Source of the DNA: Haloarchaeobius litoreus | Lineage (GTDB): Archaea > Halobacteriota > Halobacteria > Halobacteriales > Natrialbaceae | Direction: 5' to 3' | DNA: 64,000 bases | NCBI RefSeq assembly: GCF_024495425.1 | Contig: NZ_JANHJR010000001.1 | Location: 372,001-436,000, forward strand | In this document: positions 1-9,293 of the stretch, piece by piece | Numbering within the stretch: position 1 is the stretch's first letter | Layout of the letters: each line of letters starts with the position of its first letter | Position numbers and translations under genes: made by a program | The notes under the pieces: model-generated | The model's input: the letters and a program-made list of their open reading frames with translations, nothing else | What the model was told of the DNA's origin: nothing | Database searches by the model: none

Positions 1-88
1 TGACCTGCGCGCCCTCGCGGGCGGCCGACAGCGCGGCGACCGAGCCGGCGAGCCCGCCACCGACGACGAGCACCTCAGTCGCGATCAT
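1..88 (-). CDS. glpB: Anaerobic glycerol-3-phosphate dehydrogenase subunit B, N-terminal fragment
   Basis: Only the first 29 or so codons lie in the window; the gene runs off the left edge. The visible N-terminus ([16 protein letters not shown]) is an FAD/NAD dinucleotide-binding Rossmann start with the GxGxxG-type turn. It overlaps the end of glpA by 14 bases on the same strand, the usual glpA-glpB arrangement, so translation is probably coupled. In this family GlpB is the flavoprotein subunit that works with GlpA and the iron-sulfur subunit GlpC to pass electrons from glycerol-3-phosphate to the quinone pool. The assignment rests mainly on position next to glpA and the Rossmann start. Confidence 0.8.
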   Translation of the reverse strand, partial: MIATEVLVVGGGLAGSVAALSAAREGAQV

Positions 89-1769
89 GGCTCCCTCCGT
101 CGGTTGCGGTCCGTGTCGGCGTGGCGAAGGCGTCCCAGTCGACGTCCGCGTCGTCGCCGTCGCGGTTCCAGGTCGTCGCGTGCAGCGTGTGGTTCAGCAT
201 CGCCTGCGAGAGCTGCTCGCCCCAGAGCGCGTGGCGGTGGCCCTTCCAGCGCTCCTGCCACAGTTCGTCGAGCGAGCTCTCGGCGGTCTCGGCGTCGTAC
301 TCGGGGTGGAGCTCGTTGGCGAGCCGGTGACAGCAGAAGCCGCCCTGGCAGTTGCCCATCGAGGCCCTGGTGCGGAGCCGGACCGCGTTGAGGTCGGTGC
401 CGGCCTGGCCGATGGCGTGCTGGACCTCGGCGCGGGTGACGGCCTCGCACTCGCAGAGGACGGGGTTCGGCTCGTCGGTGCCGAGCACGTCCGGCGCGTA
501 CGAGCCGAGGCGCTGCTTGCTCCGGCGGGCGACCGGCGAGCGGAGGCCGTAGTCGTCCATCGCCGAGTCGAGCCGGTCGAGGTTCTCGCTGCCCGGCAGC
601 GGTTCGTCGGCCGTCACACACGACGCGCGGACGCCGAGGTGGTCGCAGACGTGGTCGGTCACCTTCTCGGCCATCAGCCGGTAGGTGGTGAACTTCCCGC
701 CGACGACCGTCGTCAGGCCGTCGACGCCGTCGCGGTCGGCGTGGTCGAGCAGGAAGAAGTCCCGCGTGATGTCCGTCGGGTCCGTCGTCCCGGTGTCCGG
801 CGGCTCGTACAGCGGTCGGACGCCCCAGAACGAGCGGATGGTCCGCGCGTCGGAGAGGATAGGGACGAGCTTCGAGAGCTCGTCTATCATGTGGTCGACC
901 TCCCAGCCCTCCTCGGGGTAGTCCTCGGGGTCGTCGACCTCCTCGTCGGTGGTGCCGAGGATGGCCGTGGTTTCGTGTGGGACGACGATGTCGGCATCGC
1001 CCTTCGGCTTGCACCGGTTGACGACGGTGTCGACCTGCCGGACGTTCATGACGACCATGACGCCCTTCGAGGGCCGGACCTCGACGTCGACGCCGGCCAT
1101 CTCGCCGAGCTGGCCGGACCACGCGCCGGTCGCGTTGACGACGTGCTCGGCGTGGATCTCCTCGGTCTCGCCCGGGAGTCCGTGCTCGCGCTTGCCCGGG
1201 CCGGAATCGTGTTTCACGCGGACGCCCGTGACCTCGTCGCCGTCGGTGAGCAGGTCGACGACCTCGGCGTGGGTCTCGATGCGCGCACCGTGGTCCTCCG
1301 CGGAGACGGCGTTCGCGACGACCAGCCGGAACGGGTCGACCGCCCCGTCGGGGACCTCGATGGCCCTGTCGATGTCCTTCGCGAGATAGGGTTCGACCTC
1401 GCGGGCCTCCTCGGCGGAGAGGACCTCGGCCGGGATGCCGCACTCCCGACAGCCCTGCAGCTTCTCCTCGAAGTATTCGTCCGTATCCTCCGGGCGCTTG
1501 ACGAACAGCCCACCGGTCATCTCGACGCAGTGGCCGGCGATGTCGCGCAGGACGCGGTTCTCCTCGATGCACTCGGTCGCGCTCGCCTGGTCGGCGACGG
1601 CGTAGCGGCCGCCGCTGTGGAGCAACCCGTGCATGCGCCCGGTGGTGCCGTGTGTCAGGTTGCCCTGCTCGACGAGCGTCACGTCGACCCCGCGCATGGC
1701 GAGGTCGCGTGCGATGCCCGTGCCCGTTGACCCGCCGCCGATGACGAGTACTTCGGTAGTCGTTGCCAT
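75..1769 (-). CDS. glpA: Anaerobic glycerol-3-phosphate dehydrogenase subunit A
   Basis: This 564-residue flavoprotein should oxidise sn-glycerol-3-phosphate to dihydroxyacetone phosphate, at the membrane with GlpB/GlpC. The N-terminus has the FAD-binding motif [19 protein letters not shown] (about residues 9-27), followed by the family block [18 protein letters not shown] fold fills the middle. The C-terminal part (about 440-490) carries the cysteines CECE and GNCQGGFCC, typical of the BFD-like [2Fe-2S] domain of GlpA but not of aerobic GlpD. The length is normal for the family. It is divergent from glpK across a 250-base intergenic region, so both glycerol branches are likely controlled from there. 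Confidence 0.95.
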   Translation of the reverse strand: MATTTEVLVIGGGSTGTGIARDLAMRGVDVTLVEQGNLTHGTTGRMHGLLHSGGRYAVADQASATECIEENRVLRDIAGHCVEMTGGLFVKRPEDTDEYFEEKLQGCRECGIPAEVLSAEEAREVEPYLAKDIDRAIEVPDGAVDPFRLVVANAVSAEDHGARIETHAEVVDLLTDGDEVTGVRVKHDSGPGKREHGLPGETEEIHAEHVVNATGAWSGQLGEMAGVDVEVRPSKGVMVVMNVRQVDTVVNRCKPKGDADIVVPHETTAILGTTDEEVDDPEDYPEEGWEVDHMIDELSKLVPILSDARTIRSFWGVRPLYEPPDTGTTDPTDITRDFFLLDHADRDGVDGLTTVVGGKFTTYRLMAEKVTDHVCDHLGVRASCVTADEPLPGSENLDRLDSAMDDYGLRSPVARRSKQRLGSYAPDVLGTDEPNPVLCECEAVTRAEVQHAIGQAGTDLNAVRLRTRASMGNCQGGFCCHRLANELHPEYDAETAESSLDELWQERWKGHRHALWGEQLSQAMLNHTLHATTWNRDGDDADVDWDAFATPTRTATDGGSHDRD

Positions 1770-1950
1770 CCGGTTATCGACACTGGGGACTGCGAGTACT
1801 TGATTGTTTACCTTACGGCCCCTAGCAGCAGTAACTCACACCTTCGTGGGGGGAGAAAATTCCGGAGATTCCAAACGCATTCGCGTGATTATGGCGCTAG
1901 CGGCCGTAAGACTGTTCTGATAGTGAACATCACGCACAAGTTTTATCAGG

Positions 1951-1970
1951 GTTTACTATAGTGTTTACTA
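1951..1970 (+). promoter_or_regulatory. Candidate operator: direct repeat GTTTACTA in the glpA/glpK divergent promoter region
   Basis: The octamer GTTTACTA occurs at 1951-1958 and again at 1963-1970, a 12-base period that puts both copies on nearly the same helix face. A third GTTTAC lies at 1806-1811, near the glpA side. An A/T-rich stretch (TTTTATC) just upstream could be a TATA element for glpK. Repeated sites in a divergent glycerol promoter region fit a regulator such as the haloarchaeal GlpR or a TrmB-like protein. The identity of the binder is inference. Confidence 0.4.
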
Positions 1971-2019
1971 CTGGTTGCGGGCCAACAGTAAAAATAGGCT
2001 CGCGGACACGGAGGAACCT

Positions 2020-3561
2020 ATGGCAGGTAAGCAATACGTCGGCGCGATAGACCAGGGGACGACAGGCACACGCTTCATGGTGTTCGACCACGCGGGACAG
2101 GTCGTCGCCAACGCGTACGAGAAGCACGAACAGATATACCCGAAGCCCGGCTGGGTCGAGCACGACCCGATGGAGATCTGGGAGAACACGAAGTCGGTCG
2201 TCGAGACCGCACTCGACCAGGCCGACCTCGACCCGGAGCAGCTCGCCGCGCTGGGCATCACGAACCAGCGCGAGACGACGCTGCTCTGGGACTCGGCGAC
2301 CGGCCGACCGGTCCACAACGCCCTCGTCTGGCAGGACCGCCGGACGACCGACCGCGTGGAGGAGCTCGAAGCCGAGGACAAGGTGGAGTGGATCCGGGAG
2401 AAGACCGGCCTCGAGGCCGACGCCTACTTCTCCGCGACGAAGGTCGAGTGGCTGCTCGACAACGCGGACCCCATGAAGCTGGAGCGCACGGTCCCCCAGG
2501 ATCTACGGGACCGCGCAGAGAGCGGCGAGCTCCTGATGGGGACCATCGACAGCTGGCTCATCTACAAGCTGACCGGGAACCACATCACCGACGTCACGAA
2601 CGCCTCCCGGACGATGCTGTACGACATCCGGGAGATGGAGTGGGACGACGAACTCCTCGACGAGTTCGACGTGCCCGAGGAACTGCTGCCCGAGGTCCGG
2701 CCGTCGAGCGACGACGAGACCTACGGCACGACCGACGCCGAGGGCTTCCTCGGCGCGGAGGTGCCCGTGGCTGGCGCGCTCGGCGACCAGCAGGCCGCGC
2801 TGTTCGGCCAGACCTGCTTCGACGAGGGGGACGCGAAGAACACCTACGGCACGGGCTCGTTCTTCCTGATGAACACCGGCGAGGAGGCCGTCGAGAGCGA
2901 CCACGGCCTGCTGACGACCGTCGGCTTCCAGCGCTCCGGTGAGCCCGTCCAGTACGCGCTGGAGGGTGCCATCTTCATCACCGGCGCGGCCATCGAGTGG
3001 CTGGAGGACGTCAAGCTCATCGACGACCCGGTCCAGACGGCCGAGCTCGCCCGGAGCGTCGACTCCACGGACGGCGTCTACATGGTGCCGGCCTTCACGG
3101 GGCTCGGTGCGCCGCACTGGGACGGCCGCGCACGTGGTACCATCGTCGGGATGACGCGGGGCACCAAGCGCGAGCACATCGTCCGCGCGACGCTCGAATC
3201 CATCGCGTACCAGACCCGCGACGTGGCCGAGGCGATGGAGGCCGACTCCGGCATCGACATGGGTCGGCTCCGCGTCGACGGCGGCGCGGTGAAGAACAAC
3301 TTCCTCTGCCAGCTCCAGGCGGACATCCTCGGCACGGACATCGTCCGGCCCGAGGTCGACGAGACCACGGCACTGGGTGCGGCGTACGCCGCCGGGCTGG
3401 CGGTCGACTACTGGGAGACCGTCGACGAGCTCCGCGAGAACTGGCAGGTCGACCGCGCGTTCGACCCCGAGGGCGACCAGGCGGACCTCGACGCGAAGTA
3501 CGACCGCTGGGGCGACGCCGTCGAGCGCAGTCTCAACTGGGCGCAGGACGGGGGTGACTGA
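2020..3561 (+). CDS. glpK: Glycerol kinase
   Basis: This 513-residue FGGY-family kinase phosphorylates glycerol with ATP to glycerol-3-phosphate. The start at 2020 (MAGKQYVGAIDQGTTGTR) is chosen because the reading frame upstream is not kinase-like and a GGAG-like stretch precedes this ATG. Visible landmarks are the N-terminal phosphate-binding DQGTTGTR, the substrate-loop region TNQRETT...W.DRR, DSWLIYKLTG, GALGDQQAALFGQ and the C-terminal GGAVKNNFLCQ adenosine-site block. Haloarchaea use this route as the main entry for the glycerol released by Dunaliella. It is followed two bases later by a membrane protein on the same strand, so they are surely co-transcribed. Confidence 0.97.
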   Translation: MAGKQYVGAIDQGTTGTRFMVFDHAGQVVANAYEKHEQIYPKPGWVEHDPMEIWENTKSVVETALDQADLDPEQLAALGITNQRETTLLWDSATGRPVHNALVWQDRRTTDRVEELEAEDKVEWIREKTGLEADAYFSATKVEWLLDNADPMKLERTVPQDLRDRAESGELLMGTIDSWLIYKLTGNHITDVTNASRTMLYDIREMEWDDELLDEFDVPEELLPEVRPSSDDETYGTTDAEGFLGAEVPVAGALGDQQAALFGQTCFDEGDAKNTYGTGSFFLMNTGEEAVESDHGLLTTVGFQRSGEPVQYALEGAIFITGAAIEWLEDVKLIDDPVQTAELARSVDSTDGVYMVPAFTGLGAPHWDGRARGTIVGMTRGTKREHIVRATLESIAYQTRDVAEAMEADSGIDMGRLRVDGGAVKNNFLCQLQADILGTDIVRPEVDETTALGAAYAAGLAVDYWETVDELRENWQVDRAFDPEGDQADLDAKYDRWGDAVERSLNWAQDGGD

Positions 3562-3563
3562 CG

Positions 3564-4673
3564 ATGTTCGGCGTCGCAATCCAGACGACGGTTCCGGTCA
3601 TCGGGCTCACGGTCGAGACGTTCGTCCTGCTGCTCATCGCGGCCGCGGCCGGTGGGGCGTTCGGGGCCGCCATCGGCGCACTCCCGGCGTTCATCTTCAC
3701 GGGCTTCGTCGTCTTCCTCGGCGAGGGCATCGCGATCCTCAACCGGGAGCTCGGTGGCGAAGCACTCGCGGTCGGGCAGGGTGAACTCGTCGGTGGCCTC
3801 TCGGGCATCATCGGGTTCGGTGCGGTCACCGGCCCGCACATCGCCTTCGCCGGCGGTGTGGCCGCCTCGGCGTACGCGGGGAAGAAGTACCCCGAGATGG
3901 AACCCGACGGCTGGGACTACCACTTCGGGAAGAACATCCTGTACGCCTTCGGCACGAAGCCGGACATCCTCGCGGTCGGTGCCATCTTCGGCGTCTTCGG
4001 CGCGGTGTTCAACCAGTTCACCGGCGCGCTCCTCGTCATCGACGGCACGGGTGTCACGGACTCCATCGCGCTGACGGTCGTCGTGAGCGCGTTCGTTGCA
4101 CGGGCCGTCTTCGGCTACCCCCTCGTGGGGAAGTCGGCCGGCTCGAGCATCCTCGACATGTCGCCGTTCGAGCGCGAGGAGCCCCGCACCGCCACCGACG
4201 GCGGTGAGGACGTCGAGGTTCCCATGGAGCACGAGGGCCGTCTGGCGACCGAGCCGTGGCTCCCGCACCAGTACAAGTGGTCGGGCGTCACCGCCATCGG
4301 CATCGTCGGGGGCATCCTGGGTGGGTACATCTACATCCTCACCGGGAGCATCTTCCTCGGCTACGCCATCTCGGCGATCAGCCTGCTGTTCCTGAACCTG
4401 GGCGTCGAGAAGATCCCGGTCACGCACCACATCACGCTCATCGGTGCGGTCGGAGCGGTCGTCTTCCTGCCGAACTTCAGCCCGGTCGTCGCGTTGCTGG
4501 CCGCGGGCGTGTTCGGCGCGGTCAGCGGCCTGCTCGGCGAGGTCACCCAGCGCATCTTCTACGCGCACTCCGGGACCCACGTCGACCCGCCCGCGATGGC
4601 CATCGCCATCGCGATGGTCGGCGTCGCCATCCTCGAGATCGTCGCCGTGCTGCCGAACGCAGGCTACCTCTGA
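3564..4673 (+). CDS. Polytopic membrane protein, possible glycerol facilitator of the glpK operon
   Basis: This 369-residue integral membrane protein starts two bases after glpK. Hydrophobic segments are visible near residues 15-55, 75-100, 130-155, 165-190, 235-265, 270-300 and 330-365, split by an acidic cytosolic stretch around residues 195-230 (DMSPFEREEPRTATDGGEDVEVP). There are no NPA boxes, so it is not an aquaporin-type GlpF. Haloarchaeal glpK genes are commonly followed by a membrane protein proposed as a glycerol facilitator (often called GlpX), and this position fits. Transport of glycerol is inferred from context only. No signal peptide is obvious beyond the first helix. Confidence 0.6.
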   Translation: MFGVAIQTTVPVIGLTVETFVLLLIAAAAGGAFGAAIGALPAFIFTGFVVFLGEGIAILNRELGGEALAVGQGELVGGLSGIIGFGAVTGPHIAFAGGVAASAYAGKKYPEMEPDGWDYHFGKNILYAFGTKPDILAVGAIFGVFGAVFNQFTGALLVIDGTGVTDSIALTVVVSAFVARAVFGYPLVGKSAGSSILDMSPFEREEPRTATDGGEDVEVPMEHEGRLATEPWLPHQYKWSGVTAIGIVGGILGGYIYILTGSIFLGYAISAISLLFLNLGVEKIPVTHHITLIGAVGAVVFLPNFSPVVALLAAGVFGAVSGLLGEVTQRIFYAHSGTHVDPPAMAIAIAMVGVAILEIVAVLPNAGYL

Positions 4674-4786
4674 GCCGGGAGACGCCCAGACGGGGCCACG
4701 TCCCCGTCGACAGGGTCCCCGGCGTGTCGCCGAGGGATTTTAGCGTCGGGACGGATTGAGCTACGACTACCGAATCGACCCAACGC

Positions 4787-5965
4787 ATGGACATCGAAGC
4801 ACGAATCAGACGACGACAACGGCGCAGCGGCGAGCCCCGCATCGTACAGGACTACGACGCCCTGTCGCCGGTCGTCCACGTCGAAGAGCCGTCGGGTCGG
4901 GGACCGGTCCTCGAGCAGCTGCTCGACCACCTCGACCCGATCTTCGAGCGGTCGCTGCCGCCGACAGCCTACGTCTGGGGGGACGGGGGCGTCGGCAAGT
5001 CGGCCGTCGTCACCGCCCTGTTCAACCACCTCGACCGGATGCTGACCAGGACCGGGAGCGTCATCCACACCACGACGCGTGCCCGCTCGACGCCCGCGCC
5101 GGAGTTCGTCTACGTCGACGCACGGGTCGACGACAGCGAGTTCGCACTGTACCACACCGTGCTCGACGGACTCGTCGACGAGCAGGTGCCGAAACAGGGC
5201 GTGCGGACGGACTCGCTGCGCTCGCGGCTGATGGAGCGCCTGTCGGGGACGGACCGGGCGGTCGTGGCCGTCGACCACGTCGACGAACTCGACACGTTCG
5301 GGCTCTCGACGCTCCACGGCGCCTTCGACGGGATGGACGACCGGCTCAGCTGGATCGCGGTCGGACGAACGTCGCCCGAGGAGCTCTCGAGCGAGCTGTT
5401 GCCGCCGGAGCATATCCACGTGCCCCCGTACCAGCAGCACGCGCTCGTCGACCTGCTGACGGGCAGGGCCTCGGACGGGCTCGCTCGGCAGGCGTTCGAC
5501 CACGAACAGATCAGACGCATCGCGGAGTGGGCGGAGGGCGACGCTCACGACGCGCTCACCGCGCTGTTCGGCGCGGCGGAGGTCGCGACGAGCGAGGGGC
5601 ACGGGCGCATCCACGAGCGCGACCTCGAGGCCGGACTCGACGCCGTCCCGCGGCCGACGGTCGCGCTCGGCCGGGTGCTGACGCTGCCCGAGAACCGCCA
5701 GCTGGTGCTGCGGACGCTGGTCGACCTGCCAGAGGCTGAGACGACGTCGGTCGGGGAGGCGGCCGAGTCCGTCGCGGCGGCACCGGGTATCGAGCTCTCG
5801 CCGTCGACGGTCAAGCGGTACCTGTACGAGCTGGCCGAGGAGGGTATCACGGAGCGCGTGACGGCGGAACGCAAGGTCGACAGCGCGGGCCGCCCGCCGA
5901 GCCGGCTCGAACCGCGGTTCCCGACGCTCGTGTTCAGCCGGCTGTACGACCTGCAGCACGAGTGA
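4787..5965 (+). CDS. Orc1/Cdc6-like AAA+ ATPase (divergent)
   Basis: This 392-residue protein has an AAA+ ATPase core and a C-terminal winged-helix region. The Walker A motif is GDGGVGKSAV (about residues 66-75) and the Walker B is AVVAVDHVDELD (about 160-171), with a histidine between the two acidic residues of the usual DE pair. Residues about 275-392 look like the winged helix of archaeal initiators (SPSTVKRYLYELAEEG...RPPSRLEPRFP). The N-terminal origin-binding part is divergent from replication Orc1 proteins. It stands alone, with 113 bases before it and the pot operon 151 bases after. I see no origin-like repeats beside it, so a role outside replication initiation is possible. Confidence 0.75.
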   Translation: MDIEARIRRRQRRSGEPRIVQDYDALSPVVHVEEPSGRGPVLEQLLDHLDPIFERSLPPTAYVWGDGGVGKSAVVTALFNHLDRMLTRTGSVIHTTTRARSTPAPEFVYVDARVDDSEFALYHTVLDGLVDEQVPKQGVRTDSLRSRLMERLSGTDRAVVAVDHVDELDTFGLSTLHGAFDGMDDRLSWIAVGRTSPEELSSELLPPEHIHVPPYQQHALVDLLTGRASDGLARQAFDHEQIRRIAEWAEGDAHDALTALFGAAEVATSEGHGRIHERDLEAGLDAVPRPTVALGRVLTLPENRQLVLRTLVDLPEAETTSVGEAAESVAAAPGIELSPSTVKRYLYELAEEGITERVTAERKVDSAGRPPSRLEPRFPTLVFSRLYDLQHE

Positions 5966-6065
5966 GCTCGGGGGAGCTCCGACCTCGCGTCCCGCGTCGA
6001 CGGGACTGAGTTCGACGGCGACGGCGGGACACTATTTATGCGTCTGTAGGTGCCGAGCGGGACCC

Positions 6066-6079
6066 CCTCTCATGAGAGG
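6066..6079. promoter_or_regulatory. 14-bp palindrome upstream of the pot-type transporter operon
   Basis: CCTCTCATGAGAGG is a perfect dyad centred on CATG, ending 37 bases before the start of the solute-binding protein gene. An A/T-rich TATA candidate (CTATTTATG) lies about 30 bases further upstream. The same sequence with one mismatch (CCTCTCATGACAGG) sits at 13870-13883 upstream of the convergent deacylase-racemase-oxidase operon. The recurrence suggests a shared operator; the protein that binds is unknown. Confidence 0.5.
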
Positions 6080-6116
6080 TCACATGGTTATACCGAGGGA
6101 TACGTATTGACTTCCC

Positions 6117-7247
6117 ATGTCACACGTGAACAATGGTGGGTCCAGTCGCGGCACGACAAGTCGGCGGCAGCTGCTCGGGTTCGTCGCCGGTGCGGGAACC
6201 GCATCGCTGGCCGGCTGCATCAACGCGTTCGGTGGGGGAGGCGGCGGTGGCGCGGACGAGATCGTCCTCCAGATGGAGGGCGGGACCATGCTGGACGCGC
6301 TGGAGTCGGAGGCGTTCGAACCGTTCGAGGAGGAGTTCGGGACGACCGTGAATGTCGCCCTCCGGAGCAGCCAGCAGAGCGGGTACGCACAGATCAAGGC
6401 GGGCCAGGCCGAGGTCGACATGGCGAGTGTCCCGCCGTTCACGCTCTACAACGGGACCATGGACGAGGTCTGGGAGCCGATCGACCCGTCCGAGATACCG
6501 AACTACGAGAGCAACGTGCTCGACCCGCTGAAGAACCCGATCTTCGACCCGGGCGAGCAGATCCACGGCGTCCCGCACGCCTACGGTACCGTCGGGATGG
6601 CGTACAACAACGAGGAGCTCGACGACCCGACGTCGTGGAGCGCGATGTGGGACGAGGCGTACGCGGGCCACGTCGCCCCGGAGGGGTTCGGCTTCATCCG
6701 CGTGTTCACGACCGCCCTCGAGATGGGGATGGACCCCAACAACATCGGGGCTGAGAGCTCCTACGAGGAGGCCATCGAACAGATCTGGCAGCGCGTCGAC
6801 GAACAGCAGGAGCTGGTCGTCACGAACTGGACGAGCGGCGACGAGCTGGGACGGCTGTTCACGTCGACCGACGCCTGGGTCGGCGAGGCCTGGGGGAACG
6901 TCATCTACGGGGCGGTGCAGGACGGGAACGACCACCTCAGCTACGTCATCCCCGACGAGGGGGCGTACGGCTACACGCAGAACCACGCGCTCGTCCAGGG
7001 AATCGAGGACGACCGCCGTGAGGCGTGCCTGGAGTTCATCAACTTCCTCCTGCGGGACGAGATCCTCCAGCCGGTCGTCGAGAAGCTCGGACTGCCGCCG
7101 TCGACCAGCGTCACCTCCGACACCATCACGGGTCTCTACGACTACGACCCGTCCGGCGGCGAGGGGCTGAAGTTCCCCGACGTGGAGTACATCAACGAGC
7201 ACAACGACGAGTGGTCCCAGCGGTGGGAAGAAGTGCGTGGGAACTGA
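6117..7247 (+). CDS. potD: ABC transporter solute-binding lipoprotein, spermidine/putrescine (PotD) type
   Basis: This 376-residue secreted binding protein has a twin-arginine signal (SRRQLLGF, residues 15-22) and a lipobox ending at Cys34 (LAGC), followed by a glycine-rich linker. It should therefore leave through Tat and be lipid-anchored outside the membrane. The mature part has the PotD/PotF-family layout, including a block like YGTVGMAYNNEEL that contacts ligand across the cleft. The ligand cannot be read from sequence; the family takes polyamines but also other cationic or amino-acid-like compounds. It is the first gene of a potD-A-B-C operon and has the 14-bp palindrome in its promoter region. 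Confidence 0.85.
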   Translation: MSHVNNGGSSRGTTSRRQLLGFVAGAGTASLAGCINAFGGGGGGGADEIVLQMEGGTMLDALESEAFEPFEEEFGTTVNVALRSSQQSGYAQIKAGQAEVDMASVPPFTLYNGTMDEVWEPIDPSEIPNYESNVLDPLKNPIFDPGEQIHGVPHAYGTVGMAYNNEELDDPTSWSAMWDEAYAGHVAPEGFGFIRVFTTALEMGMDPNNIGAESSYEEAIEQIWQRVDEQQELVVTNWTSGDELGRLFTSTDAWVGEAWGNVIYGAVQDGNDHLSYVIPDEGAYGYTQNHALVQGIEDDRREACLEFINFLLRDEILQPVVEKLGLPPSTSVTSDTITGLYDYDPSGGEGLKFPDVEYINEHNDEWSQRWEEVRGN

Positions 7248-7277
7248 GCCGACCCCGAAATCAGAGGGTGACACGAC

Positions 7278-8387
7278 ATGGCATTTCTGGAGCTAGACGA
7301 GATACGGAAGGAGTTCGGCGACCTCGTCGCGGTGGACGACGTGTCGCTGGACATCGAGGAGGGACAGTTCGTGACCATCGTCGGCCCGTCGGGCTGTGGG
7401 AAGTCGACGATCCTCCGGTCGATCACGGGGCTGGAGACGCTGACAGACGGCGAGATACGGCTCGAAGGCGAGGACATCACGGACCTGCCGCCGTACCGAC
7501 GCAACATCGGGCTGGTGTTCCAGGACTACGCGCTGTTCCCGCACAAGACCGTGTTCGAGAACGTCGCGTTCGGCCTGAAGATGCGCAACGCCCCCGAGGC
7601 CGAACAGCGCGAGCGCGTCGAGGAGATGCTCCGGATGGTGAACCTGGAGGGCTACGAGGAGAAGTACCCGGAGGAGTGCAGCGGCGGTGAGCAACAGCGC
7701 ATCGCGGTCGCGCGTGCCATCGCGTTCGACCCGGACCTCGTCCTGATGGACGAGCCGCTGTCGAACCTCGACAAGAACCTCCGGACGAGCATCCGGAGCG
7801 AGCTGCGGCGCATCCAGGAGGAGACGGGCGTCACGACGGTCTACGTCACGCACAACCAGAACGAGGCGCTGTCGCTCGGCGACAAGATCGCCGTGATGAA
7901 CGACGGCCGACTGGAGCAGTTCGACGCCCCCGAAACCGTCTATCGGGAGCCGGAGACGCGGTTCGTCGCGGACTTCCTCGGCCGGTCGACGGAGGTCGTC
8001 GGGACGTACCGCCGGGAGAACGGACGCGCCGTGGCCGAACTCGCGGACGGCATCGAACTGGAGGTCCCCGCCGACGAGACACTCGCCGCCGGGGACACGG
8101 TCTCCCTGTTCCTCCGCGACGAGAAGCTGAAGCTCGTCGACGGCACCGAACCGACGAGCAACGTCATCCAGGGAACCGTCGAGTCCGTCGACTACCGGGG
8201 CCGCGACATCAACTACTTCATCCGCGTGCCCGAGCTGGACCAGACGCTCCAGGTGAGCCACATCGCCGACCACAGCGAGGAGACCTTCCACGAACTCGGT
8301 GACACCGTGTCGATGCACATCGAGCCCGAGAACGTCACGTGTCTGCCGGCCGGGGACGCACCCGTCGCCGAGCAGGGCGAGCCATGA
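7278..8387 (+). CDS. potA: ABC transporter ATPase, PotA type
   Basis: This 369-residue ATP-binding subunit energises the importer. It shows Walker A (GPSGCGKST, about 37-45), Q-loop (VFQDYALFPH), the ABC signature (SGGEQQRIAVARA), Walker B (DPDLVLMDEPLSNLD) and the switch histidine (YVTHNQNEA). A C-terminal TOBE region follows (about 235-365), as in PotA and MalK-like ATPases of carbohydrate/opine/polyamine importers. It lies 30 bases after the binding-protein gene, and its stop overlaps the permease start (ATGA at 8384-8387), indicating translational coupling. Confidence 0.92.
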   Translation: MAFLELDEIRKEFGDLVAVDDVSLDIEEGQFVTIVGPSGCGKSTILRSITGLETLTDGEIRLEGEDITDLPPYRRNIGLVFQDYALFPHKTVFENVAFGLKMRNAPEAEQRERVEEMLRMVNLEGYEEKYPEECSGGEQQRIAVARAIAFDPDLVLMDEPLSNLDKNLRTSIRSELRRIQEETGVTTVYVTHNQNEALSLGDKIAVMNDGRLEQFDAPETVYREPETRFVADFLGRSTEVVGTYRRENGRAVAELADGIELEVPADETLAAGDTVSLFLRDEKLKLVDGTEPTSNVIQGTVESVDYRGRDINYFIRVPELDQTLQVSHIADHSEETFHELGDTVSMHIEPENVTCLPAGDAPVAEQGEP

Positions 8388-9292
8388 GCACGGAGCGCGC
8401 ACGCTTCGGGCGGGTGCGAGACCGCGTGATGGAGAGCGACCTGGTCAGACTCCTGCTCGCCCCGGGGCTGGGGATCGGCTGGGTCCTCCTGTTCCTGTTC
8501 CTCCCGATGACCGTCATCGTCGTCATCAGCTTCTCCGTCCCGGGCGACTTCGGGAACGTCATCTACGAGTTCACGCTCGCGAACTACGAGCGGTTCTGGG
8601 AGGCCGACGTCTACAAGAACATCATCTTCGAGTCGCTCGTCTACGGCGTCGTCGTGACGCTCCTGGCGCTCCCGCTGGGCTACACCGTCGGCTACTTCCT
8701 CGGCCGGTCGAAGACCGACTGGAAGTGGGTGCTGCTCGGCCTCGTCGTCCTCCAGTACTGGGTGCCCTTCATCATCAGGACGTACGCGTGGATCATCGTC
8801 CTCTCGAACAACGGCGTCCTGAACCAGCTCCTCCTCGACATCGGCGTCATCGGGTCGCCGCTCGACATCATGTACACGGACTACAGCATGATCCTCGGGC
8901 TGACCGTGAGCCTGCTGCCGTTCATGATACTGCCCGTCTACGTCTCCGTCAGTACCATCGAGGAGGACCAGATACACGCCGCGAAGACGCTCGGGGCGAC
9001 GGACTTCCGTGCGTTCCGCGAGATCACGCTCCCGCAGTCGCTTCCCGGCATCGTCTCGGGGATACTGTTCGTGTTCATCATCTCTGCGGGCGCGTTCCTC
9101 GCGCCGACGCTCCTGGGCGGCCCCAGCACGCGGATGATCGCGCCGGTCATCGAGACGGTGTTCATCCTCGACTTCAACTGGCCGTTCGCCGCCGCACTGT
9201 CGCTCATCTACTTCGGCATCATCGGCGTCCTGCTGTACCTGTTCACGCGACGCGTCGACCTCGAAGAGGCGCTGGAGACGGGGGTGGCCTGA
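8384..9292 (+). CDS. potB: ABC transporter permease, PotB type
   Basis: The gene codes for a roughly 302-residue permease. The start at 8384 (MSTERARFGRV) is preferred to an upstream in-frame ATG because it overlaps the potA stop by four bases and removes an arginine-rich non-membrane extension. About six hydrophobic helices are visible, beginning near residue 20, and the cytoplasmic EAA-type loop reads AAKTLGATDFRAFREITLPQSLPG, which docks on the ATPase. It pairs with the following PotC-type permease. The family imports polyamines; the actual substrate here is unproven. Confidence 0.9.
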   Translation: MSTERARFGRVRDRVMESDLVRLLLAPGLGIGWVLLFLFLPMTVIVVISFSVPGDFGNVIYEFTLANYERFWEADVYKNIIFESLVYGVVVTLLALPLGYTVGYFLGRSKTDWKWVLLGLVVLQYWVPFIIRTYAWIIVLSNNGVLNQLLLDIGVIGSPLDIMYTDYSMILGLTVSLLPFMILPVYVSVSTIEEDQIHAAKTLGATDFRAFREITLPQSLPGIVSGILFVFIISAGAFLAPTLLGGPSTRMIAPVIETVFILDFNWPFAAALSLIYFGIIGVLLYLFTRRVDLEEALETGVA

Positions 9293-9293
9293 C

